From assembly GCA_031296355.1 (NCBI GenBank), contig JARLFX010000105.1:1-23537 (forward strand): a stretch of 23,537 nt of DNA. Direction: 5' to 3'. Source of the DNA: Acidobacteriaceae bacterium (GTDB lineage Bacteria; Acidobacteriota; Terriglobia; Terriglobales; Acidobacteriaceae). The translations under genes were made by a program, and so were the position numbers. Under the pieces are notes generated by a model. The model saw nothing but the letters and a program-made list of their open reading frames with translations, did no database searches and was not told the DNA's origin. Position 1 is the stretch's first letter. Each line of letters begins with the position of its first letter. Of the stretch, positions 7,606-17,145 are shown piece after piece.

Positions 7606-9780
7606 ATGCCTTTTAAGTCGTTCCATTCTCTGAATTGTTCCAAAGCAAAGGTTCTCCTGCTCGCACTAGCCACATCCGCCGCTGTGATTACCGCTGGCTG
7701 CGGCATGGGCGTTAATGCTCCGGCCGGGAATGGTCTGGGCAGCAATGAACGAGGTAGTCTGGGTGGCATTGCGTACGGTGGCCGTCAAGGAATTGTGAGC
7801 GGTAATGTATATGCTTTTGCTGCTGGCAAGACTGGCTACGGAAGCGCCCCTAAGCTGCTGGCATCGACGACAACCAGTACCGATGGATTTGGAAGCTTTT
7901 CATTTAATGGTGCCATCACCTGTCCTGGCACCTCGGACCCGCTTTACAGCAATATTCTTTACATCGTTATCTCGGGTGGGCAGCCGTCTACGGGGGTAAC
8001 GAATAACAGCTCGGCCCTCCTGACCGTAGTGGGTGATTGCACAAATGCAGTCAACACTCAGCCATTCTTATTCATTAACGAGGCTACGACGTTTGCCTCT
8101 GCAACAGCGATGCAGCAATTCTTCAGTGTCGGGACTGGAACCATCGGGGGAGCTACGCTGGATACGATTGGTGCGCCAGCATCCAATGTGCAGGGTTTGA
8201 CCATTGCTGCTAATACTGTGCCAAATATGGTAAATCTGAACACCGGTGTTGCGGGTGCCACATCGCAGGCAGGTACGGGCACGAACATTACCACCAGCGC
8301 TACTGTCACTATCACGCCCGAAACGGCGAAGATAAACACGGCGGCTAACATCCTGGCCGCATGCGTTAATTCCGACGGCGGCTCCGCTTCACCTTGCCAC
8401 ACTCTCTACCCTGCTGTGAACGCAACAGCGGCAACGGACACGATCCAGGCCGCATACTACATGGCGTCCAATCCTACCAATACAGTTGGCGGAACCTCGA
8501 ATATTGCAACTGTTTATGGATTGGCGACTTCCCAGTCTGCTTATAGTGGGGGATTGACCGCTCAGCCCACAGACTGGACCGTTGGGATTGCGTACACCAG
8601 CGCCAGCGTATGTGACGCTGGCGGCACAATCATTCAATATGCCTATGACGTTGCTATTGATGGATCTGGGAATGTCTGGCTGGGTAACGGTAGTGGGACT
8701 ACGAGTGCATTGTTCGAGATGTCTCCACAGGGTGCACCATTGCAATGTTCAGGGGCTACGGGGCCTTCACGCGGTGGCCCGACTATCGATACGAACGGCA
8801 ACGTTTGGATTGCTAGCGGTACTACCGGGACTTCCACGGTGTTCTCGTACGTCTCTAAATATGTGCCCTCTACCGGGGTGACAACGCAGGTCAATGACCC
8901 TAATAATATCGCGGGTAAGACCTATGCCATCACTGCTGATGGTGCCGGGAATGTCTTCTTCACAGATGCGGCCACCGCGACCAATGGAGGACTCAAGCTC
9001 TATGAAATCTCATCGGGAAGCAGTACAGCAACAGCTATTGTGAGCGGCCTTGCAAGTACCTCACCATATGGGCTAGAGGTTGATACGAAGGGGACGATTG
9101 TTGTGGCTCAGTCGGCATCTGGTGGAAGCACTATTACCGGCATTCCCACAACGACTGTTGGTGGTTCAACGTACCCCACAACGGGTACGGCTATTGCAAG
9201 AAGCACGGCGTACGCAGGTGTCGTTGACCTTGCGTTCGATTCTACCGGAGCATTCTGGGTAGCTAACTCAGCGGGAACTTCGTTGAGCGCATCGACTGGA
9301 CCCGGAAATACGACCTCCTCCACGACCCTGACCTATGGCAGCACAAACCCGGGGGACGCAAACACCGTTACTTTCGGTACTCCGGCAAACGTAACGCCTA
9401 TCTTTGCAGGCGGTCTCAGCACACCGCGATTTGCCGCTGTTGATGGTAATAACAACATCTGGCTCGCCAACAACACGCTGGGTACTACTGGAAGTTCCTA
9501 TAGCATTTCGGAGTTTCTGAATAACGGTGCGACTACGGCTCCAACGGCTCTGTCTCCCACCGTGACTACGACAGTAGGTTCCGCATCCAGCACAAACGGC
9601 GGCTTCCAGAAATCGGCTACATTCTTCCCCTCCCCTCATGGATTGGCGATTGATGGTTCCGGTAATGTCTGGATATCAAACACCGCGGCTGTTCTCACCG
9701 AAGTAGTGGGTGCTGCCGGTCCTGTGGTCACTCCACATTCCATCGCGCTCAAGAACAACGTACTCGGCCAAAAGCCGTAA
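7606..9780 (+). CDS. NHL-repeat beta-propeller lipoprotein
   Basis: Exported lipoprotein of unknown substrate. The start is certain: GGAGG lies just upstream of the ATG. A basic/hydrophobic signal (KAKVLLLALATSAAVITAGC) places the lipidated cysteine at residue 32. Residues about 55-110 resemble the carboxypeptidase-regulatory-like segment common in large acidobacterial surface proteins (VSGNVYAFAAGKTGYGS...STDGFGSFSF). From about residue 349 there are seven propeller-type repeats, each with a D-x-x-G-N-hydrophobic-W/F core: AIDGSGNVWL, TIDTNGNVWI, TADGAGNVFF, EVDTKGTIVV, AFDSTGAFWV, AVDGNNNIWL and AIDGSGNVWI, spaced 42-69 residues apart. This resembles NHL or virginiamycin B lyase-like propellers. 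The sequence is Thr/Ser/Gly/Ala-rich and visibly AT-richer than its neighbours. It is monocistronic, ending in a strong terminator. Confidence 0.85.
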   Translation: MPFKSFHSLNCSKAKVLLLALATSAAVITAGCGMGVNAPAGNGLGSNERGSLGGIAYGGRQGIVSGNVYAFAAGKTGYGSAPKLLASTTTSTDGFGSFSFNGAITCPGTSDPLYSNILYIVISGGQPSTGVTNNSSALLTVVGDCTNAVNTQPFLFINEATTFASATAMQQFFSVGTGTIGGATLDTIGAPASNVQGLTIAANTVPNMVNLNTGVAGATSQAGTGTNITTSATVTITPETAKINTAANILAACVNSDGGSASPCHTLYPAVNATAATDTIQAAYYMASNPTNTVGGTSNIATVYGLATSQSAYSGGLTAQPTDWTVGIAYTSASVCDAGGTIIQYAYDVAIDGSGNVWLGNGSGTTSALFEMSPQGAPLQCSGATGPSRGGPTIDTNGNVWIASGTTGTSTVFSYVSKYVPSTGVTTQVNDPNNIAGKTYAITADGAGNVFFTDAATATNGGLKLYEISSGSSTATAIVSGLASTSPYGLEVDTKGTIVVAQSASGGSTITGIPTTTVGGSTYPTTGTAIARSTAYAGVVDLAFDSTGAFWVANSAGTSLSASTGPGNTTSSTTLTYGSTNPGDANTVTFGTPANVTPIFAGGLSTPRFAAVDGNNNIWLANNTLGTTGSSYSISEFLNNGATTAPTALSPTVTTTVGSASSTNGGFQKSATFFPSPHGLAIDGSGNVWISNTAAVLTEVVGAAGPVVTPHSIALKNNVLGQKP

Positions 9781-9801
9781 TTCATAACCAACACAAACCA
9801 A

Positions 9802-9835
9802 CGGGCGGCTCATCACGAGTCGCCCGCTTTCTTTG
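9802..9835 (+). terminator. Intrinsic terminator of the NHL lipoprotein gene
   Basis: A 10-bp stem (CGGGCGGCTC pairing with GAGTCGCCCG, one G-U wobble) and a 5-base loop (ATCAC) are followed by CTTTCTTTG. It starts 21 bp after the stop codon, as expected for a Rho-independent terminator, and isolates the gene from the ATPase downstream. Confidence 0.85.
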
Positions 9836-9853
9836 CGCGGTATTCTTGAAGAG

Positions 9854-10645
9854 ATGACCTCTCAATCCGCCGAGCCCTTCCTTCTCCTCGAACATGTCAG
9901 CGTCGCACGTGGCGACAATGTCGTTCTGCACGACATCAACCTGCGCATCCAGCCGGGCGAGCACGTCGCCATTCTCGGGCCCAACGGCTGCGGTAAATCC
10001 ACACTCATCAAGACCATGACCTGCGAGTGCTATCCGCTGGTCACGCCCGAGATGCGCGTCCGCATCTTCGGCCGCGAGCGCTGGGACCTGACCGAGCTGA
10101 AGAAGCGCCTCGGCATCGTCTCCGCCGAACTCCCCGGCCGCCAGACGCGCACCACCACTGGATTCGATGCTGTGCTGTCCGGCTTCTTCTCCAGCTCCAC
10201 GCTCTGGCCCAATCTCACCGTGACTGCTGCGATGCGCGAGCGCGCTACCGCCGTAATGAAGCAGCTTGATGCAACCCATCTGGCGGCGAAGCCCGTGGGC
10301 GAGATGTCCGCCGGCGAGCAGCGCCGCACCATGATCGGCCGTGCCCTGGTGCAGTCCAGCGAGATGCTTCTGCTCGATGAGCCCTCCAACGCGCTCGACA
10401 TCGCCGCCCAGCGCGAGCTGCGCGAACTGCTCCGCAAGCTGGCGCGCGACGGCGTCGGCATCCTGCTGATCACCCACCTGCTCGCGGACATCCCGCCCGA
10501 GATCGAGCGCGTCATCATGATGAAAGGTGGCCGCATCGTCGCCGACGGCCCCAAAGAAGAGCTCATCACCCGCAACCAGCTCCGCGACCTCTTCGGCGTA
10601 GACGTAGATCTGACGCGCCACGACGGCTTCTACTTCATCCGGTAA
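9854..10645 (+). CDS. Orphan ABC-type ATPase
   Basis: Single-domain ABC ATP-binding protein of 263 residues. It has all nucleotide-site elements: Walker A GPNGCGKST (42-50), an LSGGQ-type signature written MSAGEQRR (151-158), Walker B MLLLDEPSNALD (171-182) and the H-loop His at LLITHLL (208). The overall style (FGRERWDLTELKKRLGIVSAEL, an early KTMTCECYP after Walker A) recalls the YlmA/ModF-like group, which resembles iron or molybdate importer ATPases but often lacks partner subunits. No permease or binding protein is in the window, so transport is unproven and a soluble regulatory or translation-related role is possible. ATG at 9854 is preferred to a TTG at 9833, although its purine-rich GAAGAG sits unusually close. 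The gene is convergent with the arg operon across a palindromic element. Confidence 0.85.
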   Translation: MTSQSAEPFLLLEHVSVARGDNVVLHDINLRIQPGEHVAILGPNGCGKSTLIKTMTCECYPLVTPEMRVRIFGRERWDLTELKKRLGIVSAELPGRQTRTTTGFDAVLSGFFSSSTLWPNLTVTAAMRERATAVMKQLDATHLAAKPVGEMSAGEQRRTMIGRALVQSSEMLLLDEPSNALDIAAQRELRELLRKLARDGVGILLITHLLADIPPEIERVIMMKGGRIVADGPKEELITRNQLRDLFGVDVDLTRHDGFYFIR

Positions 10646-10650
10646 AAACC

Positions 10651-10801
10651 TCAGCACGGAAACGGCGGATGAGACAGAAAAAGCGGATCAGAAACAAATC
10701 CAGATCTTCAGAATTTGTTTCCGATCCGTCTTGTCTTTAACTATTTTTTGCTTTGTTTTTAAATCCGCATTGATCCGTGCAATCCGTGGTTTCCGTGCTG
10801 A
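10651..10801. repeat. 151-bp palindromic, MITE-like intergenic element
   Basis: The ends are a perfect 13-bp inverted repeat (TCAGCACGGAAAC at 10651-10663, its complement at 10789-10801). Inside lies a 16-bp inverted pair with one mismatch (10684-10699 and 10713-10728) and several copies of GCGGAT/ATCCG in both orientations. It fills the entire space between the convergent ATPase and argA genes. The right half (TGATCCGTGCAATCCGTGG) resembles a sequence I recall as dispersed in other bacterial genomes. It has no coding capacity, so it would be a non-autonomous element or a composite terminator. Confidence 0.65.
10684..10728. terminator. Bidirectional intrinsic terminator between the ATPase and arg operon
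   Basis: A 16-bp stem with one mismatch (arms CGGATCAGAAACAAAT and ATTTGTTTCCGATCCG) encloses a 13-base loop. On the minus strand it is followed at once by GCTTTTTCTGTCT, a good U-tract to end the arg operon. On the plus strand the tail (TCTTGTCTTTAAC, then ATTTTTTG) is weaker but adequate for the ATPase gene. Confidence 0.75.
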
Positions 10802-10805
10802 AGTC

Positions 10806-11354
10806 TTAGTGTCGCGCCCCAGCCGTCTCCAGCTGCACCAGCTCCGGCTTCTCAAACTTGTAGCTGCCCAGCACCGCGATCTTCGGCAGCGGGCCGCGCA
10901 CCATGGCCACTTCGTCGCACGCATACAGCCGCGGACAGCTCTGGCAATCCTTGTACACCTTGTCCGGCATCTGCGCGCGCTCGGCCATGCGGAAACCGAA
11001 GTGAAAAAAGAAATCCGGTATGCGCGTGAACAGGCAGACCGCAGCCACGCCCTGCTCATTCGCCTCTTCCAGTAGCGCGCGCAGAATGCGGCCACCCGCC
11101 CCCTGTCCCTTAGCCTCGGGCTTCACCACGATAGAGCGAATCTCAGAAAGATGCGGGCCATACAGATGCAGCGCGCCGCAACCCAGGAACACGCCAGATT
11201 CAGACTCTGCCACCACGAAGTCGCGCACGTTCTCACAGATCTCGGAGTAGTTGCGTGGCAGCAGCGTGCCATCGTGCGAGAGCGACGTGATCAGGTCGTA
11301 GATGTTGGTGGCGTCGCTCAAGCGTGCGTTGCGCACCGTGGATGTCTGTTGCAT
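10806..11354 (-). CDS. argA: Short-type N-acetylglutamate synthase (GNAT family)
   Basis: Predicted to acetylate glutamate with acetyl-CoA, the first step of arginine synthesis. It is a stand-alone GNAT domain of 182 residues, unlike E. coli ArgA (about 440), which carries an amino-acid kinase domain. The acetyl-CoA loop is in EIRSIVVKPEAKGQGAGG (71-88), followed by RALLEEANEQGVAAVCLFT. A C-terminal cluster DCQSCP...CDE (136-148, Cys137, Cys140, Cys146) is typical of the short NAGS-like proteins I know from Geobacter and similar bacteria. AGGA lies upstream of the ATG, and the gene starts 17 bp after argH, so it is the last gene of the operon. Substrate identity rests on this context and resemblance; another GNAT activity cannot be excluded. 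With argJ also present, its role would be to prime or replenish the acetyl cycle. Confidence 0.82.
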   Translation of the reverse strand: MQQTSTVRNARLSDATNIYDLITSLSHDGTLLPRNYSEICENVRDFVVAESESGVFLGCGALHLYGPHLSEIRSIVVKPEAKGQGAGGRILRALLEEANEQGVAAVCLFTRIPDFFFHFGFRMAERAQMPDKVYKDCQSCPRLYACDEVAMVRGPLPKIAVLGSYKFEKPELVQLETAGARH

Positions 11355-11371
11355 AGCGTTTCCTGTACTCT

Positions 11372-12874
11372 TCAGCGGGCGCTTGCGGCGCTCGCGATTT
11401 CAGTTATTTTACCCAGTGCGGCCACCTGCTGCCGCGCAGCTTTCAATGCGGTCTTCACCTGTGCACTAGCGGTGCCGCCGGTTACATCGTGGCAATCCAG
11501 CGTGGCCTGCAGCGAAATTGCCGGGAAGAAGCCTTCGTCAAACTCCTCGCCAAACTGCTTCAGCTCCGCCAGCGTCAGCCCGTTCAGCTCGCAACCCTTT
11601 TCGATTGCGAAACGTACCGCGTTGCCGATCTTCTCATGCGCCTTGCGGAAGGGAACGCCCTTGTACACCAGGTAGGTTGCCGCCGCCATCGCATTCAGAA
11701 ATCCTGACTCTGCCGCTGCCGCCATCCGCTCAAGCCTGAAGTTCAGCGCGCGCGTAAATCCGGGAAGCACCGCGAGCATGCCGCGCATCGTGTCTGCCGC
11801 GTCAAACACCGGCTCCTGGATCTCCTGCAGGTCCTTGTTGTACGCCAGCGGCAGACCCTTGGTCAGCATCGCTACAGCATTGGATGCTGCCAGCAGCCGT
11901 CCGGATTTACCGCGAATCAGCTCCGTCAGATCCGGATTCTTCTTCTGCGGCATCGCGCTCGATCCGGTAGAGAAGCGCTCCGGCAGATCGATAAATCCAA
12001 ACTCCGCCGTTGAGAAGATCGTGATCTCTTCCGCAAAGCGCGAGATGTGGCCGCCCATCTGCGCCAGCGTCTGCGTAAACTCCAGTGCGAAGTCGCGGTC
12101 GCTGGTCGCGTCCATGCTGTTGGCCGTGGGCGCGTCAAAGTGCAGTGCTTTCGCTGCAATGGTGCGGTCCAGCGCAAGCGTCGCCCCGGCAATAGCTCCT
12201 GCGCCCAGCGGGCATAGGTTCATCCGCTTGCGCGCATCCTGCAGCCGCGATGCATCGCGCAGCAGCATCTGCACATAGGCCTGCAGCCAGTGCGCCACCA
12301 GCACGGGTTCCGCGCGCTGCAGATGCGTGTACGAAGGCATCACCGCGTCGCCGCACTTCTCTGCGAGGTCCAGCAGTGCTTCGGCCCACGCATGTACGCC
12401 GCTCAGCGTCGCGTCAATCGCGTCGCGCACAAACAGGCGCATGTCCGTCGCAATCTGCTCATTGCGCGAACGCCCGGTGTGCAGCTTCAGCGCCAGCCCG
12501 CCAATCTCCTTGGTCAGTTCCAACTCAACAAAGTGGTGGATGTCCTCCGACTGCGGCGACGAAGCCACAATCGCCGTCCCCACCTGCTTGTCCAGCATCC
12601 ACGATGCTTCGCGGTCGCTCACGGTGATGTGCGCGGCCCACATATCGGTGCGCCGTCCCACCAGTTCCAGCCCGCGCAGCGTCTCGTCTAGTTCCTCCGG
12701 CGTCAGAATGCCGGCAGCCGCGATAGCGCGCGCGTGCGCAGCGCTTGCAGCCACCTCTTGTGGCAGCAATCTCCAGTCAAACGGAAACGAACGCTGCCAT
12801 TGCTCGAACTGCGTATCCAGCGGCTCGCGGAAGCGGCCTGACCACATCTTTGCGGGTTGTTGGGTATTGGACAT
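11372..12874 (-). CDS. argH: Argininosuccinate lyase
   Basis: Splits argininosuccinate into arginine and fumarate, the last step of the pathway. Fumarase/aspartase superfamily landmarks: MWSGRF near the start, TGRSRNEQ (133-140), the THLQ motif with the general acid/base region (183-186) and the flexible signature loop GSSAMPQKKNPD (304-315). ATG at 12874 gives 500 residues; the longer open frame upstream (to 12991) has no family similarity. At 500 residues it is longer than the usual 455-475. The extra length appears as an insertion of about 25-30 residues before the EDIH motif (around residues 74-105, RRTDMWAAHITVSDREASW onward). It is separated from argG by an opposite-strand gene, so it may be expressed by read-through or from its own weak promoter in the 54-bp gap at 12875-12928. 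Confidence 0.96.
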   Translation of the reverse strand: MSNTQQPAKMWSGRFREPLDTQFEQWQRSFPFDWRLLPQEVAASAAHARAIAAAGILTPEELDETLRGLELVGRRTDMWAAHITVSDREASWMLDKQVGTAIVASSPQSEDIHHFVELELTKEIGGLALKLHTGRSRNEQIATDMRLFVRDAIDATLSGVHAWAEALLDLAEKCGDAVMPSYTHLQRAEPVLVAHWLQAYVQMLLRDASRLQDARKRMNLCPLGAGAIAGATLALDRTIAAKALHFDAPTANSMDATSDRDFALEFTQTLAQMGGHISRFAEEITIFSTAEFGFIDLPERFSTGSSAMPQKKNPDLTELIRGKSGRLLAASNAVAMLTKGLPLAYNKDLQEIQEPVFDAADTMRGMLAVLPGFTRALNFRLERMAAAAESGFLNAMAAATYLVYKGVPFRKAHEKIGNAVRFAIEKGCELNGLTLAELKQFGEEFDEGFFPAISLQATLDCHDVTGGTASAQVKTALKAARQQVAALGKITEIASAASAR

Positions 12875-12928
12875 CAGTTTCGCTATTTTCTCGCTTTCGG
12901 TATTCTGTTGCGGAGACTGAGGTGTGTC

Positions 12929-13390
12929 ATGAAAGCAGCCGCCATTATTGCGTTCTTGTTGATTACTATGCAACCCGGTTCCACTTCGCAAATAGTCCCT
13001 GGCTTCCTACTTGGCCGATGGATTATTGGTAAGCCGTTCTACGACATGTCTCCTCAACCGATTGGCATTGATGCAAAACAAGAGCACAGACTCATAGGTG
13101 CCAATTTACGATTTGAGCGCAATTCAGTTTCAGCGTGTGGCGCTAACATCCAAGTGCTATCTGTTGAAGCAAACAAATATTCTGCCGATGAATTTTTACA
13201 GGCGTATCACATAAGACCAGATCAAATAGGCTTAGTGGCGCCTGTAATAGAGTATTCCTTTGTTTCGCACGGGCTGTCTGCGATTTGCGGAAGTCCGGAA
13301 GCCTTCGAAATCATGAGTGACGGCAAAGATGCAGTGCTCGACGTCGCGAATGATTACCTCCATCTCACTAAGGTAAAAATATCCAACTAA
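12929..13390 (+). CDS. Exported protein of unknown function inserted in the arg operon
   Basis: 153-residue protein with a Sec-type signal (MKAAAIIAFLLITMQPGSTSQ). The mature part begins IVPGFLLGRWIIGKPFYDM. It contains two cysteines (in SACGANI and SAICGSP) that could form a disulfide. Otherwise I see only mixed alpha/beta composition, with a WII core that recalls small lipocalin-like or lysozyme-inhibitor-like periplasmic domains; this is only a loose resemblance. GAGG lies six or seven bases upstream of the ATG, which decides the start. The sequence is clearly AT-richer than the arg genes around it, with codons such as AAA, ATA and TTA that they avoid. It is divergent from argH (54 bp) and convergent with argG (19 bp), interrupting an otherwise unidirectional operon, which suggests late insertion. 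No function is proposed. Confidence 0.7.
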   Translation: MKAAAIIAFLLITMQPGSTSQIVPGFLLGRWIIGKPFYDMSPQPIGIDAKQEHRLIGANLRFERNSVSACGANIQVLSVEANKYSADEFLQAYHIRPDQIGLVAPVIEYSFVSHGLSAICGSPEAFEIMSDGKDAVLDVANDYLHLTKVKISN

Positions 13391-13409
13391 ATATTTCCTA
13401 AGAATCTGA

Positions 13410-14789
<1,380 letters not shown>

Positions 14790-14802
14790 TTAGGTCTTGC
14801 GA

Positions 14803-15879
14803 CTAGTCGCGCTTGCGTGGATTGCGATTGCGGCTGTTCGGAATGCGCTTTGCGCCGCCGAGCAGCATCAGCAGCAACGCCTTCTGCGCGTGCATGCGAT
14901 TCTCCGCCTGGTCAAAGACCACAGACTGCGGCCCGTCGAGCACCGCATCCGTCACCTCCGCATTGCGCCGCGCCGGCAGGCAGTGCATAAAGACAGCGTG
15001 CGGCTGCGCGTGGCCCATCAGCGTTTCATTCACCTGGTAGGGCGCGAAGATCGGTGCGCGCTTGGTGGACTCATGCTCCATGCCCATGCTCACGCAGACG
15101 TCGGTATAGATAGCGTCCGCTCCGGTCACGGCCTTGGCCGCGTCGTGCATCAGAGTAATGCTGCCGCCGGTGCTCTCTGCAATCTCAATCGCGTTGTGGA
15201 TCACGTCGAGCTTCGGCGCATAGCCCTTGGGCGTTGCCACGGTGCAGTGCGCGCCCAGCTGCGCTGCTGTCAACATCAGCGAATGGCACACGTTGTTGCC
15301 GTCGCCCACATAGGTGAACTTCAGCCCCTCGACCGAGCCGAAGCGCTCTTCCAGCGTGAAGAAGTCCGCAATCGCCTGGCACGGATGCTCGTAATCAGAC
15401 AGTGCATTGATCACCGGAATTTTCGAGTACGACGCCATCTCCACGATGGTCTCGTGCGCGTAGGTGCGCAGCACGATGATGCTCATCCAGCGCTCCAGGT
15501 TGCGCGCCATGTCGGCCAGCGACTCGCGCTCGCCCAGCGGCGACTGCGTCTGGTCCACAAACACGGCGTTGCCGCCGAGCGTGTTGATGGCGGTCTCAAA
15601 CGTCAGCCGCGTCCGCAGCGACGCCTTCTCAAAGAAGAGCACCATCTGCTTAGCGTCGAGCGCATGGCGAAAGTCTTCCGGATGCTCCTTCACCGCGTGC
15701 GTTAGCTCCATCAGGGCTGACATCTCCTGCACCGAGAGGTCGGCGATGGAACACAGGTCGCGGCCGTGCAGCCCCTTGGCTGCCTCGGCAAAGGCTGCAT
15801 CCGACTGGATGCCGAGTGCGGCGGGCTTGAAGCTGGATACGGTTGTCTTCGGATTCATGATGAGTGTCTTGCTAGCCAT
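14803..15879 (-). CDS. argF: Ornithine carbamoyltransferase
   Basis: Transfers the carbamoyl group from carbamoyl phosphate to ornithine, giving citrulline. Carbamoyl-phosphate motifs: SLRTR (87-91; usually STRTR) and HPCQ (165-168). Ornithine-site motifs: DGNNV (193-197), D-V-C-V-SMG (260-266; usually DVWxSMG) and HCLP (299-302). The SMG and HCLP pattern favours ornithine over acetyl- or succinyl-ornithine, and argJ supplies free ornithine. At 358 residues it exceeds the common 305-335 because of an N-terminal extension of about 35 residues and a basic tail (RNRNPRKRD). The start at 15879 is fixed by AGGAGA eight bases upstream. The first eight bases overlap the end of argD, so translation is probably coupled. 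An ATG seven codons in is a weaker alternative. Confidence 0.94.
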   Translation of the reverse strand: MASKTLIMNPKTTVSSFKPAALGIQSDAAFAEAAKGLHGRDLCSIADLSVQEMSALMELTHAVKEHPEDFRHALDAKQMVLFFEKASLRTRLTFETAINTLGGNAVFVDQTQSPLGERESLADMARNLERWMSIIVLRTYAHETIVEMASYSKIPVINALSDYEHPCQAIADFFTLEERFGSVEGLKFTYVGDGNNVCHSLMLTAAQLGAHCTVATPKGYAPKLDVIHNAIEIAESTGGSITLMHDAAKAVTGADAIYTDVCVSMGMEHESTKRAPIFAPYQVNETLMGHAQPHAVFMHCLPARRNAEVTDAVLDGPQSVVFDQAENRMHAQKALLLMLLGGAKRIPNSRNRNPRKRD

Positions 15880-17125
15880 TGGCGTGTTCTCCTGCCAGCA
15901 CTGCGCTGGCCTGCGTTGCGTTCTTCAAAATGTCGTCCAGCGCGCTCACGGTAATGTTCACGTGCTTGCGCTCCAGAATGTAGGGAGGTAGAAAACGGAT
16001 CACCGTCTCGCTGGTGCGGTTGATGATGATGCGCCGCCGCATCATCTCTTCCAGCACGCTCTTGGCCAGCTCGGCGGAGTTGAGTTCCATGCCGAGCATC
16101 AAGCCTTCGCCGCGCACGTCCACAATGGCGCTGTGCTTCGCGGCAAGCTCCTGTAGCTGCTCCTTGAAGTAGCCGCCCACATTCGCCACATTGGCGAGCG
16201 TGTTCTGCTGCTGCATCGTGTCAATCACGGCGATAGCCACGGCACAGGCCAGTGGCCCGCCGCCGAAGGTCGTGCCGTGCATACCGGGAGTGATGGCCCG
16301 CGCTGCTTCTTCCGTGCATAGCATCGCGCCCATGGGAATGCCGCCCGCCAGCGGCTTGGCCAGCGTGGTCACGTCAGGCTGGATGCCAAAGTGCTGGTAC
16401 GCGCACCATTTGCCGGTACGCCCCATGCCGCTCTGGATCTCGTCGGCTAGCAGCAGCGCGCCGGTTTGGTCGCACAGCTCGCGCGCCGCGGCAAAGAACT
16501 CCTGCGTGATCGGCCGGATACCGCCCTCGCCCTGCACCGCCTCAATGCAGATGGCGCAGACGTCGCTGGAAAACTTTGCCCGCAGGTCAGCCACGTCGTT
16601 AAACGTGACGAACTCAACCCCGGGCATCACCGGCGCGAAGGGCGTGCGGTACTTCTCCTTGTGCGTCGTCGCCACAGAGCCCATCGTGCGCCCGTGGAAG
16701 CTCTGGTCCATCGCCAGAATCTTTGTGCCAATGGTCTTGCCTTCCGCGCGCAGCAGCCCGGCGTGCGCACGCGCCACCTTCAGCGCAGCCTCCCACGCTT
16801 CGGTGCCGCTATTGCAGAAGAAGACGCGGTCCAGTCCCGTGATCTCCGTCAGCCGTAGCGCCAGCTCTGCCGTGCCGCGGTGATAGAAGAGGTTTGACGT
16901 GTGCAGCAGCGTCTTGCTCTGCTCCACAATGGCGTTCTCGATCGCCGGATGGCCGTAGCCCAGCGCGGAGACGCCGATGCCGCTGAGCAGGTCGAGGAAG
17001 TCGTTGCCCTCCTCATCGCGCAGGTAGACGCCTTTGCCGCTCACGAACAACTGGGGATTCCGCTCGTAGGTCTGCAGCATCAGCTTCTTCTCGGCGGCTT
17101 GAATGGATGCAAGGTTCATCGTCAT
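15872..17125 (-). CDS. argD: Acetylornithine aminotransferase
   Basis: PLP enzyme converting N-acetylglutamate semialdehyde to N-acetylornithine with glutamate as amino donor; ArgD enzymes often also serve lysine synthesis. Class III aminotransferase landmarks: [17 protein letters not shown] (44-60), NSGTEA (105-110), FHGRT (143-147), EAVQGEGG (195-202), [11 protein letters not shown] (228-238) and the Schiff-base lysine at residue 257 in [14 protein letters not shown]. The length of 417 is slightly above the typical 390-405. The ATG at 17125 has GAGAGGA just upstream; a second ATG two codons later is possible. It starts 20 bp after argB and overlaps argF by eight bases. Confidence 0.95.
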   Translation of the reverse strand: MTMNLASIQAAEKKLMLQTYERNPQLFVSGKGVYLRDEEGNDFLDLLSGIGVSALGYGHPAIENAIVEQSKTLLHTSNLFYHRGTAELALRLTEITGLDRVFFCNSGTEAWEAALKVARAHAGLLRAEGKTIGTKILAMDQSFHGRTMGSVATTHKEKYRTPFAPVMPGVEFVTFNDVADLRAKFSSDVCAICIEAVQGEGGIRPITQEFFAAARELCDQTGALLLADEIQSGMGRTGKWCAYQHFGIQPDVTTLAKPLAGGIPMGAMLCTEEAARAITPGMHGTTFGGGPLACAVAIAVIDTMQQQNTLANVANVGGYFKEQLQELAAKHSAIVDVRGEGLMLGMELNSAELAKSVLEEMMRRRIIINRTSETVIRFLPPYILERKHVNITVSALDDILKNATQASAVLAGEHANG

Positions 17126-17145
17126 GGGTCCTCTCTCTGGGCGCT

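Noticed and set aside
9782..10657. 291-codon minus-strand frame opposite the ABC ATPase
   Set aside because: It is antisense to intact Walker A/B motifs, and its sequence is low-complexity Ala, Glu, Gly and His typical of shadow frames.
12875..12991. Upstream in-frame extension of argH to 12991
   Set aside because: The extra 39 residues are unlike any ArgH N-terminus and overlap the divergent gene's start. The conserved MWSGRF region begins shortly after the ATG at 12874.
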